Assembly (NCBI GenBank): GCA_964571215.1
Contig: CAZMZZ010000019.1
Coordinates: forward strand, 1-28,521
Reading direction: 5' to 3'
Source: CAJWPI01 sp964571215
GTDB taxonomy: Bacteria > Pseudomonadota > Gammaproteobacteria > Magnimaribacterales > Magnimaribacteraceae
Length of the DNA stretch: 28,521 nt
Below are positions 15,751 through 23,832 of this stretch, piece after piece. The notes under the pieces were generated by a model that was not told where the DNA came from, searched no databases, and worked only from the letters and a program-made list of their open reading frames with translations. Every line of letters begins with the position of its first letter. Positions within the stretch are counted from its first letter, which is position 1. Position numbers and translations under genes: made by a program.

Positions 15751-16722
15751 ATTCTTAAGGAAACTAATTACTCTATCGTAAAAAATTTCATTAAAAGCTT
15801 TAACATCTAGATCTAAAGCAACTTGGGCATTAGGTTCTTGTTTCTTTATTTTTCCCATAATAGATTCATTAAATTCACACACAGTTTCTCCTGTAGAGTA
15901 ATCACCTGCAGTTTCTATACCAACATAGGCGGGCTGGCTTTTTACTAGGTCTGGCATAAAGCAAATGGCCATAGCCAATGAATCATATAGATGCAGTCCT
16001 TCATCACTGACAAGTTCAGATCTAATATTTATCCATGGTTCTACTGATTCTAGGACAAATTTACAGAAAGGGTGTTCATGGTCTCCTATAGAGACTAACT
16101 GCTCTTTACTTAATCTTGTTTTATGACATACATCTAAAGGAACCATTGTTATATCAATACCTGACCTGAAGACTTTAGAAGCTGCTTCTGGGTCTGCCCA
16201 AACATTAAATTCTGCTGCTGGTGTTATATTTCCAGGAACTTTTGCTGCACCAGCCATCATGGTTATTTTTTTGACTTCCTTATTTAGATTAGGATTGAGA
16301 TCCAATGCTCTAGCTACATTTGTCAATGGACCTATAGTAACCAGTTCTATTTCTTTTGGATTATTAGCACATTTTGAAGAAATAAAAGAAGAGGCTTCTA
16401 TTTTGCTATCTTCTAAAGGTAAGAGAGGAGCAATTTGTTCCATATTTTCTCTTTTTCCTAGCCATAACCTTTCTTTATTTCTGTTTGGATCATAGGTTCC
16501 TTTTATTCCACTATGAATTGGAATATCTTTTTTTAATTCATTTAATAAATATGTAACATTACTAAAACCTCTTTCCACAGGAACATTCCCCTGTACTGTT
16601 GTAATCCCTTCTATATGTAACTCAGGTGAATTAAGTGCTAGCATAATGGCAAAACAGTCTTCAGGGTCACCTCCTTTAGTTCCCATAGCTGGATCAGTAT
16701 CAATAATAATTTTCTTAGTCAT
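15745..16722 (-). CDS. Inosine/uridine-preferring nucleoside hydrolase family protein
   Basis: Likely cleaves the N-glycosidic bond of nucleosides to free base plus ribose, for salvage. The 325-residue protein shows the family's order: DTDP (8-11), TTVQGNV, IGPLTNVA, MMAGA followed by GNITPAAEFNVWADPEAA, VPLDVCHK, and LYDSLA bearing the last metal-site Asp. The N-terminal DTDPAMGTKGGDPEDCFAI is longer than the classic DTDPGxDDA turn by several residues, so the metal-site loop is shifted and E21/D22 replace the paired aspartates. Substrate range may therefore differ. It ends overlapping the convergent def stop by six bases and lies 53 bases after an M28 peptidase. Confidence 0.85.
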   Translation of the reverse strand: MTKKIIIDTDPAMGTKGGDPEDCFAIMLALNSPELHIEGITTVQGNVPVERGFSNVTYLLNELKKDIPIHSGIKGTYDPNRNKERLWLGKRENMEQIAPLLPLEDSKIEASSFISSKCANNPKEIELVTIGPLTNVARALDLNPNLNKEVKKITMMAGAAKVPGNITPAAEFNVWADPEAASKVFRSGIDITMVPLDVCHKTRLSKEQLVSIGDHEHPFCKFVLESVEPWINIRSELVSDEGLHLYDSLAMAICFMPDLVKSQPAYVGIETAGDYSTGETVCEFNESIMGKIKKQEPNAQVALDLDVKAFNEIFYDRVISFLKNL

Positions 16723-16775
16723 GGATAAATACCTAAAAAAATATTGTAAGAAAAACTATTTAATTATGAATTTCT

Positions 16776-18410
16776 TTATTCCTGGGATTTTTCTCTAATC
16801 TTTTTAAACTCGTTACCTTCATACCATTCAGGCCATCTATCAGAATTTGCTAGATATTTAACCATGTTTGCAGTTATGGTTAATTGATCTACAAATCCAC
16901 TTAAATCCCAATTAGGATTGTATTCATCAGAGGGTTGATGATAATGCTTGGCGGTATATTCTTCTGCAAAAATTCTTCCTGCCTTTTTACCCCCATCTAG
17001 CTTGTCGAAGCCGCCATCAGCATAAAGTACAGGAACTCCTTTCTTAGCAAAACTAATATGATCTGACCTATAAAAGAATCCTTTTTCGGGCATAGGGTCA
17101 GGTACAATGTATTTACCTACTTTTTCAAGTTCACTTTGAAGAATATCTTCTAATTCAGAAGCTCCGTGCCCCACCACTATTACATCTTTAGTTTTTCCAA
17201 CAGGTAGAACTCCATCAAAATTATAACCTGCTACTATATTAGAAAGCTCAATTGGTGGGTATTCAGCAAAATAGGCTGACCCAAGTAACCCTGATTCTTC
17301 TGCAGTTACTGCTAGAAAAAGAAGAGATCTTTCATTTTCATAAGCACTTAAAGTTCTAGCTAATTCTAAGATACCTGCTATGCCGGTAGCATTGTCGACA
17401 GCACCATTGTAAATATTATCCCCAGATAATCCTTCTTTAGTTCCCAAGTGGTCCCAATGAGCCATCATCAGAATAAACTCTTTTGGGTGAGTTGTTCCCT
17501 TCTTTACCCCCGCAACATTATGAGATATAGAAAAATTTATCTTATTTACCAGACTGGCTTTTAATCTGACTCCTGGAATTACAACCGGTCTAAAATCTTT
17601 TTGTAAAGCTTGTTGTTTGAGCTCTACCAAGTCTAGGTTAGCATTAGTAAAGATTTCCTTTGCTATTGGATAGGTTATCCAAGCTTCTACATTTACTCTG
17701 TTTTGGCCCATATCATCTCTTTTCAGATCTATTTGTTTACCTTGCCAACTAGTTTCAACCACTTGCCAAGGGTAAGCTGCTGGTTTTGTCTCGTGGATTA
17801 TTAATACTGCCTCAGCTCCCTGTCTCGCAGCTTCTTCGTATTTATAAGTCCATCGTCCGTAATAAGTCATCGCATTACCCTTGAAAAGAGTGCTATCTTG
17901 AGTTGCAAATCCAGGATCATTGATTAATATCACTGCTGTTTTTCCTTTCATATCTATACCCTTGTAATCATTCCATTGATATTCAGGAGCTACTATTCCA
18001 TAACCTACAAATACCAAGTCACTGTTTCTTACTGATACTTTTTCCGATACCTTCTTTGTCCAATAAACTGTTTCAGTTCCTTGTTCTAGTTTTCTTTCTT
18101 CATCGTTTTCTATTAGAGATAAGTATGATTCCTTTGCTACTGTCATCTCAACAAGAGGCACTTCTATCAAATAATCTTTATCCAGAGGTTCTAGTGATAA
18201 GTTTTTAAAACTTTGGGAAATATATTCTTTTGCTTTTTCTCCCCCTGGACTACCTGGAGCTCTACCTCCATATTCATCAGAAGCTAAAATTTGAATATGT
18301 CTATGTAAATTTCCTTCGTTAACTTTTTTAATAGAAGAGTTGTCATAAGTGTTCTTTTCTTCACATCCTAGAAAAACAATTACTAGTAGGCTTAAATAAA
18401 TCTTTTTCAT
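16776..18410 (-). CDS. M28 family zinc metallopeptidase, probable lipoprotein
   Basis: This 544-residue exported aminopeptidase-type enzyme begins with a short hydrophobic signal ending FLGC, a relaxed lipobox with C16 as the likely lipidated residue. A PA-like insert occupies roughly residues 130-290. The zinc-binding core follows: H318 (MMAHWDHLG), D339 (GAVDNATG), E371-E372 (TAEESG), D399 (NFDG) and H491 (YHQPSDEY). These are the two-metal ligands and the catalytic Glu of M28 peptidases. Such lipoproteins trim peptides in the periplasm or at the outer membrane. It follows the SDR gene by 15 bases with an AAAGGAGA ribosome site and may share its transcript. Confidence 0.92.
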   Translation of the reverse strand: MKKIYLSLLVIVFLGCEEKNTYDNSSIKKVNEGNLHRHIQILASDEYGGRAPGSPGGEKAKEYISQSFKNLSLEPLDKDYLIEVPLVEMTVAKESYLSLIENDEERKLEQGTETVYWTKKVSEKVSVRNSDLVFVGYGIVAPEYQWNDYKGIDMKGKTAVILINDPGFATQDSTLFKGNAMTYYGRWTYKYEEAARQGAEAVLIIHETKPAAYPWQVVETSWQGKQIDLKRDDMGQNRVNVEAWITYPIAKEIFTNANLDLVELKQQALQKDFRPVVIPGVRLKASLVNKINFSISHNVAGVKKGTTHPKEFILMMAHWDHLGTKEGLSGDNIYNGAVDNATGIAGILELARTLSAYENERSLLFLAVTAEESGLLGSAYFAEYPPIELSNIVAGYNFDGVLPVGKTKDVIVVGHGASELEDILQSELEKVGKYIVPDPMPEKGFFYRSDHISFAKKGVPVLYADGGFDKLDGGKKAGRIFAEEYTAKHYHQPSDEYNPNWDLSGFVDQLTITANMVKYLANSDRWPEWYEGNEFKKIREKSQE

Positions 18411-18425
18411 ATCTTCTCCTTTTCT

Positions 18426-19205
18426 TTAACCTCTTTTTATTGATAAGCCCCCATCAACTGGGAGAGCTACTCCATTAATAAATGATGAAGCTGGCAAACA
18501 CAGACTCAGAGTTACTTGAGCAACTTCTTCTGGATCTCCATAACGCTGCATAGGGACTCTTCTAAAAGCATATTTTTGTTTTTCTTTTTCTGATATGGAA
18601 TCTGTCATTGCTGTCCTGATGGGACCAGGACAAATACAATTAGTAGTGAGTCCCGTAGAACCCAGCTCACTTGCTAAAGATCTTGTCAAGCCTATAACAC
18701 CATGTTTAGCTGCAGTATAGGAGCTATTTCGAGGAGTTGCTCCTAAACCTTCAGTAGAAGAAATATTCACAATTCTGGGATTTTCTGATTTTAATAGATG
18801 AGGTAGAGCCTTTCTGATTAAGTTAACTTGGCCTGTCAAAAGAACATCAAAGGTTTTTTGCCAACTCTCTTCGTAATCTTCATCATCTATTGCTAGAGGG
18901 ATTGCTATACCTGCATTGTTAATCAAATGGTCTAACTGACCGAATTCTTTTATTACATTTTCCAAAACTTCTTCAATTTGTTCTTTGCTTGTTATATCTA
19001 AGACGTAACCTTTACAAGTCCTATTTTCTTTCAATATTTCTTTTGTGACTTCAGCAACATTACTTTCGTTCATATCAGTAACAATAACTTTAGCTCCTTC
19101 TTCAGCGAAAACCTTTGCAGTTGCTTTCCCCATACCACTTCCTGCTCCGGTTATAAGGGTTACTGAATTCTTTACAGATCTGGATAGTTTGGTGAGAGAA
19201 GTCAT
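18426..19205 (-). CDS. Classical short-chain dehydrogenase/reductase
   Basis: This 259-residue NAD(P)-dependent oxidoreductase shows TGAGSGMG (19-26), NNAG (96-99), the catalytic Ser at S149/S150 (NISS), and Y163 and K167 in SSYTAAKHG. CPGPIRTAMTD and the C-terminal INGVALPVDGG are as in FabG-like and 3-hydroxyacyl-type SDRs. D44 after the second strand favours NAD over NADP. The substrate is not determinable. It heads a tight minus-strand run with the M28 lipoprotein and is divergent from a crotonase, across 77 bases. Its own ribosome site is poor. Confidence 0.92.
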   Translation of the reverse strand: MTSLTKLSRSVKNSVTLITGAGSGMGKATAKVFAEEGAKVIVTDMNESNVAEVTKEILKENRTCKGYVLDITSKEQIEEVLENVIKEFGQLDHLINNAGIAIPLAIDDEDYEESWQKTFDVLLTGQVNLIRKALPHLLKSENPRIVNISSTEGLGATPRNSSYTAAKHGVIGLTRSLASELGSTGLTTNCICPGPIRTAMTDSISEKEKQKYAFRRVPMQRYGDPEEVAQVTLSLCLPASSFINGVALPVDGGLSIKRG

Positions 19206-19234
19206 TTTTATGCTTTACCTAATTTGTCTTTTAG

Positions 19235-19264
19235 ATATTATGCTAAACAATTCAAGGAATACAA
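19235..19264 (-). promoter_or_regulatory. Candidate promoter for the SDR gene
   Basis: On the minus strand TTGTAT (-35, at 19259-19264) and TAATAT (-10, at 19235-19240) are separated by 18 bases, and the -10 is about 30 bases before the ATG at 19205. Both hexamers deviate from consensus, and the region is AT-rich, so chance is possible. Confidence 0.35.
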
Positions 19265-19282
19265 AAAATACTTGAGGATAAA

Positions 19283-19966
19283 ATGATGAGTCGAGAGTTA
19301 GTTAAATTATCTGCAGATGGAGATGTTTCCATAATTACCCTTGATGATGGAAAGGCCAACGTGTTTTCACCCCTTATGACTGAAGCTATTGAAAAGCTGT
19401 TGGATAAGGTTCCTGTTGATAAAGGTTCCTTATTGATAACAGGGAGATCGGGAATTTTTTCTGGAGGTTTTGACCTAAAAGTTATGAGCTCAGGAGATTT
19501 AGAGGAAATTAACAGAATGGTAAAAGTGGGTTTTAATCTTTTAGCTAGGATTTATAGTTTTCCTAGACCTGTTGTATGTGCCTGTAGTGGCCATGCCATA
19601 GCTTTAGGAGCTTTCCTACTCCTCTGTGCGGATTACCGTTTAGGAGCTAGAGGAGATTTTATGGTTGGTGCAAACGAAATTAGAAATAACATGACGGTAC
19701 CTGAACCTATTTTAGAATTATCAAGAGCAAGAATTAATAAAAATCATTGGTTTAGAGCTATTTTAAATGCAGAAATGTATGGACCTGAACAGGCCATTGA
19801 TCCAGGTTATTTAGATGAAACAGTTAATCCAGAGAATCTAATGGATAGTGCTTTGAAGAAAGCTTTAGATCTTGCTAATTTAGATCATCCTGTTTACCAA
19901 ATTACCAAAGAATTAGATCAGGCTGAAGTGTTAAATAGTATAAGATCTTCCATAAATAGAATGTAG
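19283..19966 (+). CDS. Crotonase/enoyl-CoA hydratase family protein (short form)
   Basis: This 227-residue protein has the crotonase core: the FSGGFDLKVM oxyanion segment (about 59-68) and GHAIALGAFLLLCADYRLG (103-121). By my alignment the first catalytic glutamate survives as E132 (NEIRNN). The second (rat E164) is replaced near R158 (WFRAIL), the opposite of the crotonase at 9444-10265. The protein is about 30-40 residues shorter than typical hydratases and lacks most of the C-terminal helical part. There are two adjacent ATGs at 19283 and 19286, with GAGG placed for either. The acyl-CoA substrate is unknown. Confidence 0.85.
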   Translation: MMSRELVKLSADGDVSIITLDDGKANVFSPLMTEAIEKLLDKVPVDKGSLLITGRSGIFSGGFDLKVMSSGDLEEINRMVKVGFNLLARIYSFPRPVVCACSGHAIALGAFLLLCADYRLGARGDFMVGANEIRNNMTVPEPILELSRARINKNHWFRAILNAEMYGPEQAIDPGYLDETVNPENLMDSALKKALDLANLDHPVYQITKELDQAEVLNSIRSSINRM

Positions 19967-20019
19967 ATAGAAGTGATTTCTTTTATAGATTTTATTTTTT
20001 TTGATAACCTAGGACTTCA

Positions 20020-20095
20020 GGGGCCATAGCTCAGCTGGGAGAGCGTCTGGTTTGCATCCAGAAGGTCGTCGGTTCGATCCCGACTGGCTCCACCA
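20020..20095 (+). tRNA. tRNA-Ala (anticodon UGC)
   Basis: A complete cloverleaf is visible. The acceptor stem is GGGGCCA pairing with TGGCTCC (one G-T pair). There is a GCTC/GAGC D arm, a TCTGG/CCAGA anticodon stem with loop TTTGCAT (anticodon TGC at 20053-20055), and a GTCGG/CCGAC T arm with TTCGATC loop. CCA is encoded at 20093-20095. It stands alone rather than in a ribosomal operon. Confidence 0.97.
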
Positions 20096-20127
20096 ACCTA
20101 AATTTTAAAATAATTTTGGAGAAAAGA

Positions 20128-20553
20128 ATGGATAGTCTGAAGATAACATTAATGGCAATAAAAGAAGATTGGCGAGGCCGTGTTTGGTGGATGAATCTGT
20201 TTTTTTATTTTTGTATTTATATGACTTTTATATATATGCCTTTTGATCTTTTTTTAAAACCTGTTGCGGAAGATCAAGAGGTTTGGTTTGGTTTCACTTT
20301 AACCGGTTGGGGAGCCAAAGCTACTGAACCTTTGCATTGGTTAATATATGGTTTAGGAGCTTATGGTTTTTGGAAAATGAAAGCATGGATGTGGCCATGG
20401 GCAAGCCTTTACGTAGCACAAATAGTTATCGCAATGTTTGTTTGGAATATACTAAACGAAGCAGGTAACTTGGGAACGGCAACTATCTCAGCTTTAATCT
20501 TCACAATACCTATGGTTGCTTTGTGGCGTTCTAAGAAAGAGTTTTCAGGGTGA
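20128..20553 (+). CDS. Small membrane protein of unknown function
   Basis: I do not recognise a family. The protein has 141 residues with about four hydrophobic helices (roughly 22-42, 68-82, 90-108 and 119-133) and many Trp and aromatic residues, for example RVWWMNLFFYF and WMWPWASLYV. The loop DQEVWFGFTLTGWGAKATEP is probably exposed. I use the ATG at 20128, with GGAG six bases upstream; an in-frame TTG at 20116 overlaps that ribosome site and is less likely. It begins 32 bases after tRNA-Ala with no visible terminator, so it may be read through from the tRNA promoter. It converges on the aminotransferase gene. Confidence 0.6.
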   Translation: MDSLKITLMAIKEDWRGRVWWMNLFFYFCIYMTFIYMPFDLFLKPVAEDQEVWFGFTLTGWGAKATEPLHWLIYGLGAYGFWKMKAWMWPWASLYVAQIVIAMFVWNILNEAGNLGTATISALIFTIPMVALWRSKKEFSG

Positions 20554-20564
20554 ACTTTAAATAC

Positions 20565-21887
20565 TTAATGCGATATCTTTTGTAAAGAATAAGTTAAAGC
20601 CTCAATGATTAGTTCTATTTCCTGTTCTTCAATTATGAAAGGAGCCCCAATGCAAATGATATCTCTTATTTCTCCAGTTCCCCCTGGGTAAAAGAAGACT
20701 CCCTTCTCTAGAGAATATTCAATAATCTTAAATGTGATGTTTTCTTCTTTATTAAAAGGGATTAATTTTTCTTTATCTTTTAAGATCTCTATACCTAACA
20801 ATAATCCTTCCCCTCTTATTTCTGCAACATGGGGATGGTCTGAAAAAGTTTTTAATAGAGTTTCTTTCAATTTTTTTCCTTGTACCTTAGCTTTTTTTAA
20901 TAGTCCTTCTTCCCGAAGTATATTTAAAACTGTATAAGAAGCTGCACATGATTGAGGTAAAGCTGCAAAAGTGTGGAACATAACCTCATAGCCTTTCTCT
21001 CCAATTGTGTCTACTATCCTATCAGTGCTATAAGTGCCGGCAATCGCTGCATAGCCACCTGCCATACCTTTGCCAGCTACTAGAATGTCTGGATTAATGT
21101 CATACAAATTAGAGGCAAACTTCTCACCAACCCTTCCAAATCCTGTCATTACTTCATCAATAATAAGCAAGATGTCATTTTTCTTTAGAATTGTTTGGAC
21201 TTGTTCCCAGTAATTTACAGGTGGAGTAATGGCTCCTCCACTTGATCCAATTATAGGTTCTGCAATAAGGGCAGCTATATTTTTAGCTCCAACTTTTTTT
21301 ATAACTTGTTCTAGGTTCTTTATATAGTAATTTAAAGTTTCTGGATGATGTTTGCCTAAAGGACATCTAAGAGGGTAGGGAGTTTCAGTTGTAATGAATT
21401 GCTCTAAGAACATTTCTAAGCCTTTTTTTCTATTTGCATGACCAGACATAGCAGCCATGCTAATAGTTGTTCCGTGATAGGAAAGAGAACGGGTAAGAAT
21501 TTGTTTTTTTTCAGGCTTTCCCCTAGCAGCTTGATATTGGATAGCTATCTTTATAGCCGCTTCATTAGCTTCTGAACCTCCTGAAGAAAGATGAATTCTT
21601 GTCAAATGATTTGGTAACCAATGTTCTTTTAATTCTGCAATTAATTGCTCTCTTTCAGGACAAGACCAAGGGGGAAGAATATACGAGCTATTTATTGTCG
21701 CCTTATGAATGGCATCAGCAACTTCTTTTCTTGCATGTCCTAAATTTACAACTATAGCACCACCTGCAGCATCTAAGATTTTAAGATTATCTTTTCCATA
21801 TAGATAAGCACCCTCTGCTTTCTCAATATAGATTCTTTCCATTGTTGGGAAGGAAGGCCATAGTTCTGGGTTAGTTTTACTTTCCAT
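20565..21887 (-). CDS. Class III (aspartate aminotransferase family) PLP-dependent aminotransferase
   Basis: This 440-residue transaminase of the omega-amino-acid/diamine group has SSGGSEANEAAIK (101-113), which grips the PLP phosphate, and YHGTT (137-141), which supplies a stacking aromatic residue. D244 in IIDEVMTGFGR holds the pyridine nitrogen, and K273 in LVAGKGMAGGYAA forms the Schiff base. It could use an omega-amino acid such as beta-alanine or a polyamine as donor; the sequence alone does not decide. The gene stands alone on this strand and is divergent from a SnoaL-like gene. A palindromic element in the gap (21906-21933) suggests shared control. Confidence 0.92.
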   Translation of the reverse strand: MESKTNPELWPSFPTMERIYIEKAEGAYLYGKDNLKILDAAGGAIVVNLGHARKEVADAIHKATINSSYILPPWSCPEREQLIAELKEHWLPNHLTRIHLSSGGSEANEAAIKIAIQYQAARGKPEKKQILTRSLSYHGTTISMAAMSGHANRKKGLEMFLEQFITTETPYPLRCPLGKHHPETLNYYIKNLEQVIKKVGAKNIAALIAEPIIGSSGGAITPPVNYWEQVQTILKKNDILLIIDEVMTGFGRVGEKFASNLYDINPDILVAGKGMAGGYAAIAGTYSTDRIVDTIGEKGYEVMFHTFAALPQSCAASYTVLNILREEGLLKKAKVQGKKLKETLLKTFSDHPHVAEIRGEGLLLGIEILKDKEKLIPFNKEENITFKIIEYSLEKGVFFYPGGTGEIRDIICIGAPFIIEEQEIELIIEALTYSLQKISH

Positions 21888-21905
21888 TAAATATATTGCA
21901 TAAAA

Positions 21906-21933
21906 GTTGTGATTATCATAGGGTAATTACAAC
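21906..21933. promoter_or_regulatory. Operator-like inverted repeat between divergent genes
   Basis: The arms GTTGTGATTA (21906-21915) and TAATTACAAC (21924-21933) pair at 9 of 10 positions around the 8-base spacer TCATAGGG. The dyad lies 18 bases before the aminotransferase ATG and 33 bases before the SnoaL-like ATG, where a regulator could control both. No regulator gene is nearby. It does not look like a terminator, as the arms are AT-rich and there is no T-run. Confidence 0.5.
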
Positions 21934-21966
21934 CTGTTTAAAATCTCAACTTAAAGAAAAAATATT

Positions 21967-22416
21967 ATGGACATTAAAGAAATATCTGACAAATTAGAAA
22001 TTAATGAAGTATTGATCGCTTATGCTAATGCTATAGATTCTAAGGAGTATCAGCAGTTAGATTCAGTTTTCTCAGAGGATGCTGTTATAGATTTTACTGA
22101 GGTAGGTGGTCCACATGGCAATAGAGAAACAATCTTAGCTTATCTTCAGCAAGCTTTAGCTCCTTTTCCTAAGACTCAACACATGTTAGGAAATATAACT
22201 ATTGAAATTAATGGGGATGAAGCTACTTCTAAAACAATGTGTCACAATCCAATGGTATTAAAAAACAATGAAGGAAAAGAGGAAACTTTCTTCATTGGAC
22301 TTTGGTATTTAGATAATTTGAGAAGAACTGATAATGGATGGAGAATTCAGAAAAGGAAATTAGAACTATGTTATGTTTATGATGAACCCGATCAGTTAAA
22401 TATAGCTAACAAATAG
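21967..22416 (+). CDS. SnoaL-like NTF2-fold protein
   Basis: This 149-residue protein of the SnoaL-like/scytalone-dehydratase-like superfamily starts with a helix pair (INEVLIAYANAIDSKEY), then LDSVFSEDAVIDF, a helix ending in the conserved TQHMLGN, and strands through WYLDNLRRTDNGWRIQKR. The Y/D pair at about residues 19-24 and the His in QHMLGN are the positions that bear catalysis in dehydratase members. No exact activity can be claimed. It is divergent from the aminotransferase and converges on the Nramp-like gene with six bases between stops. Confidence 0.8.
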   Translation: MDIKEISDKLEINEVLIAYANAIDSKEYQQLDSVFSEDAVIDFTEVGGPHGNRETILAYLQQALAPFPKTQHMLGNITIEINGDEATSKTMCHNPMVLKNNEGKEETFFIGLWYLDNLRRTDNGWRIQKRKLELCYVYDEPDQLNIANK

Positions 22417-22422
22417 TTTAGT

Positions 22423-23739
22423 TTAAAAACCAATTGTTTGGTTGTAGATAATAAAAAGAGCTAGAACTATTTGGAAAATAAGAGTAAGCCATAAAAATAG
22501 GACTGTTGAAGGTTTAGGTTGAAGATCTTCATCTAACTGTTTAATTAAGAATATTGTTCCTGCGTTTACTATAGGTAAAGAGATAGCTGCCCATACCCCA
22601 GCAATGATAAGTAATGTAATTGGGCTTGGAAGTAAGAAATAAACAACACAGGTAAAGAAAGGGATAAAAAATGCAGTAGTTCTTAATAATTTTCTTCTTG
22701 TTTCTTTTGCTTCTTCTCTAACTAACCCAGTAGAAATTAAATAATCAGGAATTGTTCTAGTATAGGCTGCAGATCCTGATAGTGAAGTAGAAAATAGCAC
22801 AAAGAAAGCCCCTATAATAAATAACCACATAGCCCAATTTCCTAATACTTCAGTGAACATATTTACAAGAGTTAAGATGATGTCTCCATTGGGAGGAGGA
22901 TATAAATCTAGTTCATTGAGAACACCTGCCCCTAAAAAAAAGAATGGCAGGGTACCTATAGTTATAAGAAACAGAGTTGCCCAAACATCTGTTTGCATAG
23001 TCTTAATCCATCCCTTTATTGAATTTTTATCTTTACCAGCTTCTTTTGCATACCCTTTTTCAAGACACCAATAGGTATAAGCAATTATTTCACCAGAATT
23101 TATACCTGTGTATCCATAAACGGCGATAGCCAAACCTATGTACACCATGGGAAAATCAAAAGAGAAACCTGTTTGTATATTGTCCCATGTGACTTCATAA
23201 GGAGTGGCTTGCATTGATATAGCAATAATTAAAGTAACAAAAGAAAAGGAAACTACCATTGCTAAAAGAATTCTTTCTAAAGTTGCGTAAGAGCCCCAAT
23301 AAAGAATCATCCAAGTAACAAGGCAACAGATAATAACCCAAATTTCTGTACCAATTCCTGGAATAAGTAAATTACCAGCTTGAGCTGCGGATCCCGCGAT
23401 ACCACCCATTCCAAATACCGAAGGTATAACACCTAGGAAGAGGAACCAAACAAGCCAAGAAGTTTTTTTCCCTTGTATAGTAGTTGAAAGTCCTGGAACT
23501 TTAGAAAAAGCTTCCATAAAAGTTTCTTTTTTAACAATTATGTATCGGCTTATTTCTGCTTGTACGATGGACTTACTCCATATGCTTATGAGTATCCACC
23601 AGAGGAAAACAAAGCCTGCAGCTGCTCCTAATAATGATGTGAGGACAACCTCACCACTGCCAACTACACTGCCTACGACCACCACACCAGGGCCAACAAA
23701 TTTAAGCCTCTCCCAAAGAGTTCTCGGAATATTATTCAT
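22423..23739 (-). CDS. Nramp-related membrane transporter lacking the canonical metal motifs
   Basis: This multi-pass membrane protein of 438 residues has about eleven helices and the Nramp (SLC11) overall pattern. In helix 1, FVGPGVVVVGSVVGSGEVV carries GSGE (27-30) where classic Nramp proteins have DPGN. In helix 6, NSGEIIAYTYWCLEKG (214-229) replaces the metal-binding MPH. Canonical Mn/Fe transport is therefore doubtful. I place it in the Nramp-related group with altered substrate, and both SGE sites may form a different binding pocket. The frame is open from a TTG at 23742, but the ATG at 23739 is the better start. It is divergent from an alpha/beta hydrolase. Confidence 0.75.
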   Translation of the reverse strand: MNNIPRTLWERLKFVGPGVVVVGSVVGSGEVVLTSLLGAAAGFVFLWWILISIWSKSIVQAEISRYIIVKKETFMEAFSKVPGLSTTIQGKKTSWLVWFLFLGVIPSVFGMGGIAGSAAQAGNLLIPGIGTEIWVIICCLVTWMILYWGSYATLERILLAMVVSFSFVTLIIAISMQATPYEVTWDNIQTGFSFDFPMVYIGLAIAVYGYTGINSGEIIAYTYWCLEKGYAKEAGKDKNSIKGWIKTMQTDVWATLFLITIGTLPFFFLGAGVLNELDLYPPPNGDIILTLVNMFTEVLGNWAMWLFIIGAFFVLFSTSLSGSAAYTRTIPDYLISTGLVREEAKETRRKLLRTTAFFIPFFTCVVYFLLPSPITLLIIAGVWAAISLPIVNAGTIFLIKQLDEDLQPKPSTVLFLWLTLIFQIVLALFIIYNQTIGF

Positions 23740-23832
23740 CAAAAAAAATTTCTTTTTGTACTAGTATTTCCATCATATTATGAAACAATTCATTTTTTTC
23801 TCTTTTGCTAGTTCGCAGCTTATTGGATTTCT

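Noticed and set aside
19990..20004. Run of T before tRNA-Ala as a terminator of the crotonase gene or a slippage tract.
   Set aside because: No stem precedes it, and the run is not inside a coding frame, so neither termination nor phase variation is supported.
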